64,000 bases of DNA from Streptomyces sp. WMMB303 (lineage in GTDB: Bacteria; Actinomycetota; Actinomycetes; Streptomycetales; Streptomycetaceae): positions 5,549,001 through 5,613,000 of the forward strand of contig NZ_JARKIN010000001.1 in assembly GCF_029351045.1 (NCBI RefSeq), given 5' to 3'. A model generated the notes under the pieces. The model had not been told where the DNA came from. It saw only the letters and a list, made by a program, of their open reading frames with translations, and searched no databases. The translations under genes were made by a program, and so were the position numbers. Of the stretch, positions 16,903-24,130 are shown in pieces; the first letter of the stretch is position 1, and the number at the start of each line of letters is the position of its first letter.

Positions 16903-17931
16903 TCACTCGTTCTCTTCGCCGTCGAGTCGTTCGAGCCGTGCCCTGGGAACGTCGTCCGCCGAGGTTCCGCCCCCTGCTGTGACCAGCTCCGGCACGTGGG
17001 GCGTGAGGTGCGCATACTCGGCGGCAACGCGCTCCGCTTCCGTCTCCGAGACCAGGTGGGACCGGGCACGGTCCCAGCCGTCGGCCGAGGCGAGCACCGC
17101 CGTACCGGCCTGTTCGGGTGTGATCGACTGCGCCGCGTGCAATGCATCGGGGTTGAGGTCACCGAGCGCCATTTCCGCCGTACCGGGGTCGGCCACCCGG
17201 TGGCAGACACGGCCGGCGAGCTGAGCGCGGAGGGCCGTGACGCCCGGCCCGAGATCCGAGCCGACCCGTTGCCCGGCGACGACGAGGAACACGCCGAGTG
17301 CCGCTCCGAGTTGCGCCAGTCGGATGAGAGCCGTACTCGCCGCCTGTGCTTCTTCCTTCTCGTTGCGGCTGGCGACCAGGAACAGCTCCGCCAGCTCGTC
17401 CACGATCACGACAATCGGCACGGGCCGTTCGTCCTCCGGCAGCCCCCAGACGTTCCGGACCCGCGCAGCGCGGCAGACCGTCATCCGGTCCAAGGTCAGG
17501 TCGACCAACGCGCCGAGGAGCTTGACCGCTTGTGCCCGGTTGGTCGCCAGCGCCGACAGCCGAGGACCGTAGAGCGAGAGTTCCATCCCGCCCTTGCAGT
17601 CGATGCCGACCAGCGCGACGGGTTGCCGAGCGAGGCCCGCAACCAGGGCATTGATCAGCGTCGACTTGCCGGACCGTGTGGCGCCCACGATGAGCCAGTG
17701 CGGTACTTGCCGCAGGTCGACTACCCACTGAGCACCGGTCTCCAGCGCCCCGACGGCAACGCGCAGCAGTCGCCCCGCACCCCGCTGCTTGGGCATCTGT
17801 GGCGCCTTGAGCGGATCACTGGCCGAGGCCACCACCCGAACGAGACCGGGCTTCCACGTCGTCACGCGGACCGCGTGCACTTCCCAGTCGTGCGCCATGG
17901 CTGGAGCCGCCTTGACGAAGTCCTCCGGCAC
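16903..17931 (-). CDS. tra: FtsK/SpoIIIE-type conjugal translocase, C-terminal fragment after an amber codon
   Basis: The motor part of a TraB-like septal DNA translocase that moves double-stranded DNA between hyphae. Visible are Walker A (WLIVGATRSGKST, about residue 88 of this fragment), Walker B (VVIVDELAELF) and LVVAGQRVGSD. The frame continues unbroken upstream into 17932-18288 except for one TAG codon at 17934-17932; the segment before it (FWFLVRLLPG) and after it (VPEDFVKAAPAMAHDWEVH) reads as one domain. A GTG directly after the TAG could restart translation, but only weak GGGG precedes it. See the upstream fragment. Confidence 0.85.
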   Translation of the reverse strand: MPEDFVKAAPAMAHDWEVHAVRVTTWKPGLVRVVASASDPLKAPQMPKQRGAGRLLRVAVGALETGAQWVVDLRQVPHWLIVGATRSGKSTLINALVAGLARQPVALVGIDCKGGMELSLYGPRLSALATNRAQAVKLLGALVDLTLDRMTVCRAARVRNVWGLPEDERPVPIVVIVDELAELFLVASRNEKEEAQAASTALIRLAQLGAALGVFLVVAGQRVGSDLGPGVTALRAQLAGRVCHRVADPGTAEMALGDLNPDALHAAQSITPEQAGTAVLASADGWDRARSHLVSETEAERVAAEYAHLTPHVPELVTAGGGTSADDVPRARLERLDGEENE

Positions 17932-18288
17932 CTACCCCGGCAGCAGCCGGACGAGGAACCAGAAGCCGCCACGAGTCGGCCGTATGAGTCCTCGGTGAGG
18001 CACCCGAGGTTGTGGCGGAGCGGAACCGTTGCCGACGAGCCCGGAGACGACCATCAGCGCCGCCTTACGGCTCACCGCCAGCCCGCAGCCGGCCATCAAC
18101 GGCCGCCAGGTCCGCACGACCCGGACGCACGCGACCGGAAACCCGAGGCACACCCACCAGGCCACCGGATAGCGCCGGCGCAGGGCCGGGCCCGCCAGAA
18201 GCAGACCCGGCACCAGCACTGCGGCCACCACAAGCACCCAGCTCGACGAGGCGGAGCCCGCAGAATTCGCGGAGGCCAGGGCGATCAC
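17932..18288 (-). pseudogene. tra: Tra translocase, N-terminal fragment ending in premature TAG
   Basis: 118 codons from the GTG at 18288 to TAG. It encodes the membrane-anchor part of the translocase: a hydrophobic segment SSWVLVVAAVLVPGLLLAG, a second one around PVAWWVCLGFPVACV, then the approach to the ATPase (HRGLIRPTRGGFWFLVRLLPG, i.e. GLIRPTRGG then FWFLVRLLPG). A single C-to-T change (CAG to TAG) at codon 119 would explain the break; the reading frame is otherwise continuous for 461 codons (16903-18288). The GTG start overlaps the upstream gene's stop (GTGA). Together with 16903-17931 this is most simply a nonsense-mutated tra gene. Confidence 0.75.
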
Positions 18289-18662
18289 TGTCCGGCCCCC
18301 TTCCCGGACGCCGTCGCCGCCGAGCCGGACGCGGACGAGGCTGCCGGAGCCGTCAGGGGCTTGATCTCGGTCGCCCGGAACGAGACCCCGTGCCGCCCCT
18401 CGTTCTCCCACGGCGTGGCCACCAGGTCCCGGACCTGAACGGGCACCCCGTTCTGAACGCCCGACGGCTCCCCCGGCACGTTCACCGTGACGACGTCGGC
18501 CGACCTCCCGGACATGAGGCAGAGGCCCACCTGATAGACGGTCTGGCCGGTGTCCCGGTCCACCCGGACCTGCCCGGTCTCCCGGTTGGCGATGCGCGGC
18601 GTAGGGGCTACGGCGCAGATGATCCCCGTGAACTTCGCCGTATCGATCGGTAGAGCTACCAC
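18285..18662 (-). CDS. SCO3933-family AICE protein
   Basis: 125 residues from GTG at 18662, with AAGGAG eight bases upstream. The sequence (ALPIDTAKFTGIICAVAP, TGQTVYQVGLCLMSGRSADVV, VQVRDLVATPWENEGRHGVSF) matches a family carried by many Streptomyces integrative elements and annotated as SCO3933-family regulatory protein; I recognise the family by recall and its biochemical role is not established. It is first in the leftward operon, directly downstream of the mirrored operators, and overlaps tra by 4 bp. Confidence 0.8.
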   Translation of the reverse strand: MVALPIDTAKFTGIICAVAPTPRIANRETGQVRVDRDTGQTVYQVGLCLMSGRSADVVTVNVPGEPSGVQNGVPVQVRDLVATPWENEGRHGVSFRATEIKPLTAPAASSASGSAATASGKGAGQ

Positions 18663-18711
18663 TGTCTGAACTCCTTGTCTGTCGCAGCCGAAGGCCCTTC
18701 CTCCAGCTTGC

Positions 18712-18774
18712 TTGACAACCCGTACTACGGGTTGCGGAGAGTCTAGAGTGGCCACCCGTAGTACGGGTTGTCAA
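18712..18774. promoter_or_regulatory. Mirror-image operator pair between SCO3933-family gene and korSA
   Basis: Operator 1 reads TTGACAACCCGTACTACGGG on the plus strand from 18712; its palindrome is CAACCCGTA-C-TACGGGTTG (18716-18734). Operator 2 has the same 21 bases on the minus strand from 18774 (palindrome arms ACCCGTA/TACGGGT, 18754-18768). Each copy starts with a consensus -35 TTGACA, pointing inward across the other copy, so binding should affect both divergent promoters. The repressor encoded at 18834 is the obvious ligand, by analogy with KorSA of pSAM2. Confidence 0.8.
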
Positions 18775-18833
18775 CCGTGTTGGGATGAGAGACGCTGTAC
18801 GCGCTGACGACGAGCCCGAGAACCGGAGACCCG

Positions 18834-19589
18834 ATGCCGAAGCAGAAGCCGCACGAGCAGCAGAAACAGCCCAAGTACCGCCAGATCGCGGACTACTTGC
18901 GTGCCGGCATCATGGACGGCACCTACCCCTCGGGCCAGCCGCTGCCGTCGGAGGAGACTCTGGCGAAGCAGTTCAGCGTCACGCGCCCGACCGTGCGCCA
19001 GGGCATTGCAGAGCTACGAGCTTCCGGACTTGTCGAAGTCATGGCCGGTCGCGGCGGCTTCGTCCGCTCCCCCCACAGCCGCCCCAGCCTCACCCGCCCA
19101 CGCGGAGTCCGCCGCGAGCCGGACGGCCGCTACGTCGAGGCCGACGGCATCCGCTGGACCAACGCGGAAGAACCCACAGCCACGCGCACGGACGCCCCGG
19201 TCGCACTGGCGGACCTACTCCGCGTGCCTCCGGGCGAGCCGCTGTTCACGTACGACGTGCTCCAGACGGCCGAGGGCAGCCCCCTCCGCCAGCTCCACCG
19301 CACCTACGTGCCGTTCTCCGAACTGGTCGGCACCAAGTTCGAGGAGGAGCCCCCGCCTCCCGTGCCCGAGCTGTACGAAGCCCTGTCGGCCCTAGGTCAC
19401 GAGCTCCACTTCACGGAGCACGTCCGCACCCGCATGCCCCTTCCAGACCAGGCGGAAGCGCTGCGCCTCCCGGATGGCGTCCCGCTCCTCCAACTCCTCC
19501 GAGTCACACGGAACGCTGACGGCCGACCGCTCGCCCTAGAAGAGCTGCACCTGCCGGGCAACGACTTGGAGCTGACGTACCCCCTCTGA
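18834..19589 (+). CDS. korSA: GntR/HutC-type transcriptional repressor (KorSA-like)
   Basis: 251 residues: winged HTH of the GntR family at about 12-80 (KYRQIADYLRAGIMDG, PLPSEETLAKQFSVTRPTVR) and a UTRA ligand-binding domain at about 90-245. ATG at 18834 with GGAG six bases upstream. It is divergent from the transfer/replication operon, with two mirrored operators between. In pSAM2, KorSA represses the activator of excision and replication; the same maintenance role is inferred here. Confidence 0.88.
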   Translation: MPKQKPHEQQKQPKYRQIADYLRAGIMDGTYPSGQPLPSEETLAKQFSVTRPTVRQGIAELRASGLVEVMAGRGGFVRSPHSRPSLTRPRGVRREPDGRYVEADGIRWTNAEEPTATRTDAPVALADLLRVPPGEPLFTYDVLQTAEGSPLRQLHRTYVPFSELVGTKFEEEPPPPVPELYEALSALGHELHFTEHVRTRMPLPDQAEALRLPDGVPLLQLLRVTRNADGRPLALEELHLPGNDLELTYPL

Positions 19590-19624
19590 GCAGATGTGGC
19601 TCAGACCTTCTCTACGTCTTCAAG

Positions 19625-19643
19625 GCCCGCGCACGGCGCGGGC
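19625..19643 (+). terminator. Hairpin after korSA
   Basis: GCCCGCG (19625-19631) and CGCGGGC (19637-19643) with a five-base loop, 36 bases after the korSA stop. A short G/C stem consistent with a terminator. Confidence 0.5.
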
Positions 19644-19750
19644 GCGCGCCTCTGCGGCGCGGCCTGCCTCGTGTCTTCGCCCCGGCTGGCCGCGCCCGGC
19701 GGCTACGGGCATGAAGCGGGAAGACGCCCTCTGTGGCTGGGGCGGTCGGC

Positions 19751-19905
19751 TCCACGGCTTTAGGTGCCACTTGGGGGCGAGCCTCTAAGATCTTGGCCCA
19801 AACGTCGGCTTTAACGGGCAGGTCTACAGACTGCCCGACTCGCCATCAGCTTACTGGGCCAAAATCGCTCGCCCCAAAGCATCTCCAGCCCAAAGCCACT
19901 CCACC
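19751..19905. other. Nested inverted repeats, candidate cis-acting origin or transfer site
   Basis: Gene-free segment with concentric dyads: CTTGGGGGCGAGC (19770-19782) against GCTCGCCCCAAAG (19867-19879), 12 of 13 matching; TTGGCCCA (19793-19800) against TGGGCCAA (19855-19862), perfect; and a central hairpin CGGGCAG/CTGCCCG (19815-19837). Further pairing (GGCTTT near 19756 with AAAGCC near 19893) may extend it. Such structures are typical of single-strand origins or transfer loci of rolling-circle elements. The remainder of 19590-19918 holds no gene. Confidence 0.5.
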
Positions 19906-19918
19906 GACCTAGTGACGC

Positions 19919-21712
19919 CTACTGGAACCGATTCACCAAGGTGATGATGGATTGCCCCACCGCCTCAAGCGTCTGCGGACCCACCCTTTGGTAGAAGCGG
20001 TTATCGTAGGTTACCGGCTTGCCGATAGCAGCTGGCTCAAGACGCCACAGCAAGTAGCCCTTGTATCGGAAAGGAGCGAGCGTGCGGGCGAGGGCTTCAG
20101 CGAAATCAAGGTCGAGTTTAGAGGTCTTGATCCGCTGGGTTAGTTCGCGCCACAACTCATCTACCGTCTTCTTCAGGGCAGACAATTCGTGCTGAGTTCC
20201 GGTTACGAAGAATTCTTCGTATGGCAATGGCTTGATCTTCGCGAATTGCTCAACGGCTGAGGCGTCGGCCGCGTCGTCAGCAACGCCGATGAAGATCACG
20301 CCTTTGCTGTCATGACCGTAATTCGCCATGGCGCTCGCAGTGCGTAGGATCTTTGCGAAGCTGGCATCGTCAAAGACTGCGCTGTCGTTGATGCGGCAAA
20401 AACCCTGTTTGAGCTCGAAGAGAGATTCTTCGGTCAGGGCCATGGAAAGCGCAGCCTCGAAGCGTACTGAGTGATCTTTCAGGTGAGTACTCTTTGCGTC
20501 CGTCTTTGGTTTGAAAGCCGGACGAAGAGCGGCTTTGGCCATCTCAAGTAGTTGAACCTTGCGTTCGGAGCCCCAGTCGCCACCTCCTGAAGGAATTTTC
20601 AAGTCTCCGTCCCAAAATCCGTTAAGGATGGAGAGTAGATCTTTACTGCTCTTCAGTTCGAGACTCTCGTCGTGCAGTAGCTGGTTGATCGCAACGAAAA
20701 CCGCCTGGAAGTGCCTCGGGACACCTCTGTAGTTGGCCTGCGTGACGGTGAGGGCCGCGAATGGCTTACTTGACTTGTGGAGCGCATTCTGGATGAGTTC
20801 CAGCGTATTTACGAAGCGGTCTTCTAGTTCGCTTTCGCCAAGCGAAAGGATGCGCCGATGAACTACATCGACGCTTGTAACCGCGCGGTCGTTCTCGATG
20901 CCGTAGGCGGAGTCGCGATACCTCAGACCTGTAGCTGCTGGCCGCTCAAGCATCAGATCCAAAAGAATATCGAGAATTAGTTCCTCGTCTCTTGACTCTC
21001 GAACGGACTCACGAGTCAAGATGCCCTGCTTCACCCAGAAGATGTTTTCGACGAAGATACCGTAGGGTAGATCGTGATTCGTGATGCTGATCTTTGCCAT
21101 TCCGGAAAGTGGCACGAAATCAGTGAACGAAGCGTCACCACGGACAGTAGCCGCAAGTTCTCGAACCATCGTGGCAATGGTTTGCGTGGCCCCGGCCTGT
21201 CGAATCTCGTGTGGGCTAAGGTGTCGTCCACTGGAGTTGATGCGGCGAAACACCTCGTCTACCGACTCGTCACTTGCTGACCGATAAATGGATACAGGGA
21301 GCCTGTAGTTGGCGATCTTTCGGCACACTTCGCGATCAAGTACCGGAGTTTTCTGTTTCAGCTTGCCGCCGTCAAGGCGAATTTTCGTATCTGCGAGGGT
21401 TGCGAGGTCGAAGTACTCCCCATTCAAGGGAAACTCGTTCTCGATAAACGAAAACACGGAGTTGAGTCGTTGAAGGCCATCGATCACTTCGAGACGCCCA
21501 GAGTGCTCTCCCGATGACTCAGCCAAAAGGATCAGTGGGATCGGGAGTTTCTGCGCGACAGAGTCGATTAGGCGCTCCTTTTCCTCCACTCCCCATACGA
21601 GCTTCCGCTGGTAGCGCCGATTCACCAGGAACTTCTCGGATGTGTAGTCGTTGTAGAGCTGCTGAATACTCTCGCCCTCAACGGACAACTCAGTGCTGGT
21701 CTGTGTCGGCAT
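19919..21712 (-). CDS. DUF262-AlbA_2 fusion protein, candidate anti-phage or nucleic-acid-sensing factor
   Basis: 597 residues from ATG at 21712 (GGGAG six bases upstream). The N-terminal half matches DUF262, the ParB-like NTPase fold of GmrS/SspE-type defence enzymes: NRRYQRKLVWGVEEKERLID, LPIPLILLAE and the motif EVIDGLQRLNSVF (GLQR where GQQR is usual). The C-terminal part (about 430-597) resembles the Schlafen/AlbA_2 domain: SLFELKQGFCRI, ASAMANYGHDSKGVIFIGVADD, KGYLLWRLEP and RFYQRVGPQT. No HNH (DUF1524) nuclease is present. Codons are visibly less G/C-biased than its neighbours, indicating foreign origin. It is transcribed alone. Function is not known; defence is inferred from domains and mobile context. 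Confidence 0.8.
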   Translation of the reverse strand: MPTQTSTELSVEGESIQQLYNDYTSEKFLVNRRYQRKLVWGVEEKERLIDSVAQKLPIPLILLAESSGEHSGRLEVIDGLQRLNSVFSFIENEFPLNGEYFDLATLADTKIRLDGGKLKQKTPVLDREVCRKIANYRLPVSIYRSASDESVDEVFRRINSSGRHLSPHEIRQAGATQTIATMVRELAATVRGDASFTDFVPLSGMAKISITNHDLPYGIFVENIFWVKQGILTRESVRESRDEELILDILLDLMLERPAATGLRYRDSAYGIENDRAVTSVDVVHRRILSLGESELEDRFVNTLELIQNALHKSSKPFAALTVTQANYRGVPRHFQAVFVAINQLLHDESLELKSSKDLLSILNGFWDGDLKIPSGGGDWGSERKVQLLEMAKAALRPAFKPKTDAKSTHLKDHSVRFEAALSMALTEESLFELKQGFCRINDSAVFDDASFAKILRTASAMANYGHDSKGVIFIGVADDAADASAVEQFAKIKPLPYEEFFVTGTQHELSALKKTVDELWRELTQRIKTSKLDLDFAEALARTLAPFRYKGYLLWRLEPAAIGKPVTYDNRFYQRVGPQTLEAVGQSIITLVNRFQ

Positions 21713-22136
21713 CCGAGGCTCCCATCCTCTGTGATGGCCGTGAGAATAGCGTGGGCCCGTGCAGGCTGGGTACTGACTGCCCACGGGGAGCTCGGACCGG
21801 CGAGCCTGTAACCAAGGTGGTGGAGAGTGAGCCCGACCCTGGGCCATCCGAGGTCAACCAACGCTGACAGGCGGCGCCCATGGGTGACCGCTCCCACCCT
21901 GCCCCGGCCTGGGGTACCCGTGTGGACCTGCGACACTGGGAAGGTCATGCCTAAGCCCGGAGAACGGAGCTCCCCGGAGACGCTGACATCAACGAGACGG
22001 GACAGCAGCAGACCTGAGCAGCCTACATATCCCCGCGGTGCCTACCAGGCTTAGGGACCAGCGCCACCAGGCCGAACCTCCTAAAGCGGGTATTAGCGCT
22101 GCTTCTGGCTTTGCCGTCATGTGACATCTGCACCCC
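21713..22136. other. Gap between DUF262 gene and IS element
   Basis: About 420 bases with no recognisable gene. It should include the promoter of the DUF262-AlbA_2 gene on the reverse strand; I see no clear hexamers. Short open frames here have no ribosome-binding site or family resemblance. Confidence 0.45.
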
Positions 22137-23010
22137 CTAAGCGTTGTCCCGTAAATGATCTTTGACGTGCTGGATGGTCTGCCGTTTCTCCGTCATCCGG
22201 CGAGGGTGAGGTTGTGCAGGCGGGCTATGCCGAGCATGGCGTGGTGGACGCCGTCGCCTTTGAGGCGGCAGTCGCGGAGGATCTTCCAGGTCTTCATGCG
22301 GGCGAAGGCGTGCTCGACACGGGCTCGGACTCTGCGGTGTGAGGTGTTGTGTTCCTCTTTCCATGCCTCGAGTTCGCTCTGGCCGTGTTCGTGGCGGTGC
22401 GGGATGACCAGGCCGGTGCCCCGGTAGCCGCCGTCCGCGATGACCGTGGTCTGGCCGACGGCGGCCTTCGCGCCGGACAGTTCCCACGCCTTGCAGTCGT
22501 TGCGGTTGCCGGGCAGAGGGCGGCCGACCGCGACGACCAGTCGGGTGTCCGCGTCGATGATGACCTGGTGGTTGGTGGAGTACCGGTAGTTCTTCGACTG
22601 CTCGGCGACGCTGTGGTCGCGGGTGGGGACCAGGGTGCCGTCGACGATCAGCACGGTGTCCTTGCGGAACCGCTTACGCTGCTGGAGTGCGAGCGACGGA
22701 CCAAGGTGGTCGATGATGCGGTCGGCCGCGGACTTCGACACCCCGAAGAGCGGCGCCAGCTGGCGCAGGGTCAGGTTCGTCCGCCAGTAGGCGGCGACCA
22801 GAAGCACGCGGTCCTCCAGCGGCAGACTCCACGGGCGGCCCTTGCGCACCGGATCCGCACCCTCGCGCCGCAGCGCGGTGATCAGCTTGCCGAACTGGCG
22901 CGGGCTCAACCCGCTGAACGGGGCTATCCAGGAGGGCTGCGACGCCGTGATCACACCAGACACAGCAAGATCATCTCACCCCTGACCAACAGTTACGGGA
23001 CAGGTCTTAG
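22137..23010 (-). mobile_element. IS5-family insertion sequence
   Basis: About 874 bp bounded by imperfect inverted repeats: CTAAGCGTTGTCCCGTAA at the left and, on the other strand, CTAAGACCTGTCCCGTAA at the right (14 of 18 matching, with TGTCCCGTAA perfect). One transposase gene fills it. The bases just outside do not show an unambiguous target duplication, so the exact ends may be off by a few bases. It lies between cargo genes and does not visibly interrupt a reading frame. Confidence 0.8.
22193..22963 (-). CDS. IS5-family DDE transposase
   Basis: 256 residues, GTG start at 22963. An N-terminal HTH_Tnp_4-like region (VLLVAAYWRTNLTLRQLAPL, FGVSKSAADRIIDHL) precedes a DDE_Tnp_4 catalytic domain: first Asp in LIVDGTLVP, second in VIADGGYRG and Glu in RVEHAFARMKTWKIL. 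The frame is intact and single, so the element may still be active. Weak ribosome-binding site. Confidence 0.92.
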   Translation of the reverse strand: MSGVITASQPSWIAPFSGLSPRQFGKLITALRREGADPVRKGRPWSLPLEDRVLLVAAYWRTNLTLRQLAPLFGVSKSAADRIIDHLGPSLALQQRKRFRKDTVLIVDGTLVPTRDHSVAEQSKNYRYSTNHQVIIDADTRLVVAVGRPLPGNRNDCKAWELSGAKAAVGQTTVIADGGYRGTGLVIPHRHEHGQSELEAWKEEHNTSHRRVRARVEHAFARMKTWKILRDCRLKGDGVHHAMLGIARLHNLTLAG

Positions 23011-23380
23011 ACAGCTCAGCTGAGCCCGGTGGCCGCCGCGCGGGGCATACGCGCGCCTGATCGTTCGGCGTTCCCGCCGTCGTCGCGGGCTTTCTCCGTT
23101 TGAGGTCAGTGCAAGTGGGCCGTTGCGGTACAGCAGCGGAGTACGGCAGCCCCCGCAACCACAGGCAGCCCGCGCCCGCAGGAGCCCCGCCCCAGGCCCC
23201 AGCCGACCACCAACAACCCGGCCCGTAGGTCGGGACGAAGAGGTCGTGCCAGGTCGTACGGGGAATGGCAGGGAGCAGCAGGTCAGGCCGTCAGGTCTCA
23301 CAAACTGCTTCGCCGCAGCTCAGCACCGCAACCACGCTTGAAAATCAATGCTTCCCAAATTCATCGCTCAGCAGATACGG
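23011..23380. other. Gap after the IS element
   Basis: About 370 bases, G/C-rich, with no gene I can support. It leads into the hairpin that follows the minus-strand cargo operon. Confidence 0.4.
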
Positions 23381-23447
23381 AGGTGGCTCGTCGTTCGGCT
23401 CGGGCTGCGGCGCTGGGGCGCCGGTCCCGGCCGACGACGAGCCACCT
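23381..23447 (-). terminator. Hairpin terminator of the cargo operon
   Basis: Perfect 13-bp arms AGGTGGCTCGTCG (23381-23393) and CGACGAGCCACCT (23435-23447); the 41-base loop contains a further hairpin (GGCGC...GCGCC). It lies 34 bases past the stop of the minus-strand gene ending at 23481. Confidence 0.65.
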
Positions 23448-23480
23448 GTACTGCCCGGCAGGCTTGTTCGCCGGACAGTG

Positions 23481-23804
23481 CTATGCCGCAGAACTGCCAG
23501 CGGCACCTCCGAGTCCCGGCCGGCCGCCTTCCTGCCATGCTATCTCCGCCGTGAGCCCAGTCGTCAGCAAGTCGGCCAGCAGCCGCGCCGCGTCCGGGCG
23601 AACGGCGCCGAGGGTAACGACGCCGTCCCCGAAGACGTTCACGTCTGCCTTGAGCCCCGGCAGGTCCACCTCCAGGCCGACAGCGCGCAGCACCTCCGCG
23701 AGGCCGTCCGCAGCGCGCTTGCCTTCCGCCCAGCCACGTACGTAGGCCACACCGGGGGTGAGGCAGTCCGCAGGTCGAGCGCATACGCCCTTGGGGTCCG
23801 TCAC
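23481..23804 (-). CDS. Small hypothetical protein, paralogue of its neighbour
   Basis: 107 residues from GTG at 23804 (GAGG eight bases upstream). The central part, LAEVLRAVGLEVDLPGLKADVNVFGDGVVTLG (read as LAEVLRAVGLEVDLPGLKAD then VNVFGDGVVTLG), aligns with the product of the gene before it. No membrane segment, signal peptide or known domain. Last gene of a three-gene minus-strand operon ahead of the terminator at 23381-23447. Function unknown. Confidence 0.7.
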   Translation of the reverse strand: MTDPKGVCARPADCLTPGVAYVRGWAEGKRAADGLAEVLRAVGLEVDLPGLKADVNVFGDGVVTLGAVRPDAARLLADLLTTGLTAEIAWQEGGRPGLGGAAGSSAA

Positions 23805-23827
23805 GTCGTCCACCTCATCCGCTCTGC

Positions 23828-24130
23828 TCAGTCGTTCCGCTGCTGACGGCCGTTCGTGCCCGTGCCCGGCACGTCGTACGTGCTCCCCAGCGCGCGCCGC
23901 AGCAGCTCCGCCAGCCGTTCGGCCGTCTCCGGCGAGATGCGGCCGAGTTCGATCAGCCCGTGCCCGAAGGCGTTCAGGTCGGCACGCAGGTACGGGAAAT
24001 CGCGTTCCATCCCCGCAGCGATCAGTACGTCCCGGAGCCCGGCGACCGCGTCCCGCGCCGCGTACCACTCCTCGCTGTCGAGTGGGGACCAGCTCGCGCT
24101 GTCGCTGCTGTGTTCGTGGTCAGCCGGCAT
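23828..24130 (-). CDS. Small hypothetical protein, paralogue of its neighbour
   Basis: 100 residues from ATG at 24130, preceded by GAAGGGGAA. Acidic N terminus (DHEHSSDSASWSPLDSEEW) then LRDVLIAAGMERDFPYLRAD, LNAFGHGLIELGRISPETAERLAELL, the same pattern as the downstream gene: a helix, then D-x-P-x-L-K/R-A-D-x-N-x-F-G, then a helix ending in a leucine pair. The start overlaps the preceding gene's end by 11 bp. Function unknown; the tandem duplication suggests a conserved two-subunit or dosage role. Confidence 0.72.
   Translation of the reverse strand: MPADHEHSSDSASWSPLDSEEWYAARDAVAGLRDVLIAAGMERDFPYLRADLNAFGHGLIELGRISPETAERLAELLRRALGSTYDVPGTGTNGRQQRND

Noticed and set aside
19919..21712. GmrSD-type IV restriction enzyme
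   Set aside because: The DUF1524 HNH motif is absent; the C-terminal half looks like AlbA_2 instead.
21827..22054. A 75-codon plus-strand frame between the DUF262 gene and the IS
   Set aside because: Low-complexity translation with no domain, signal or supporting start.
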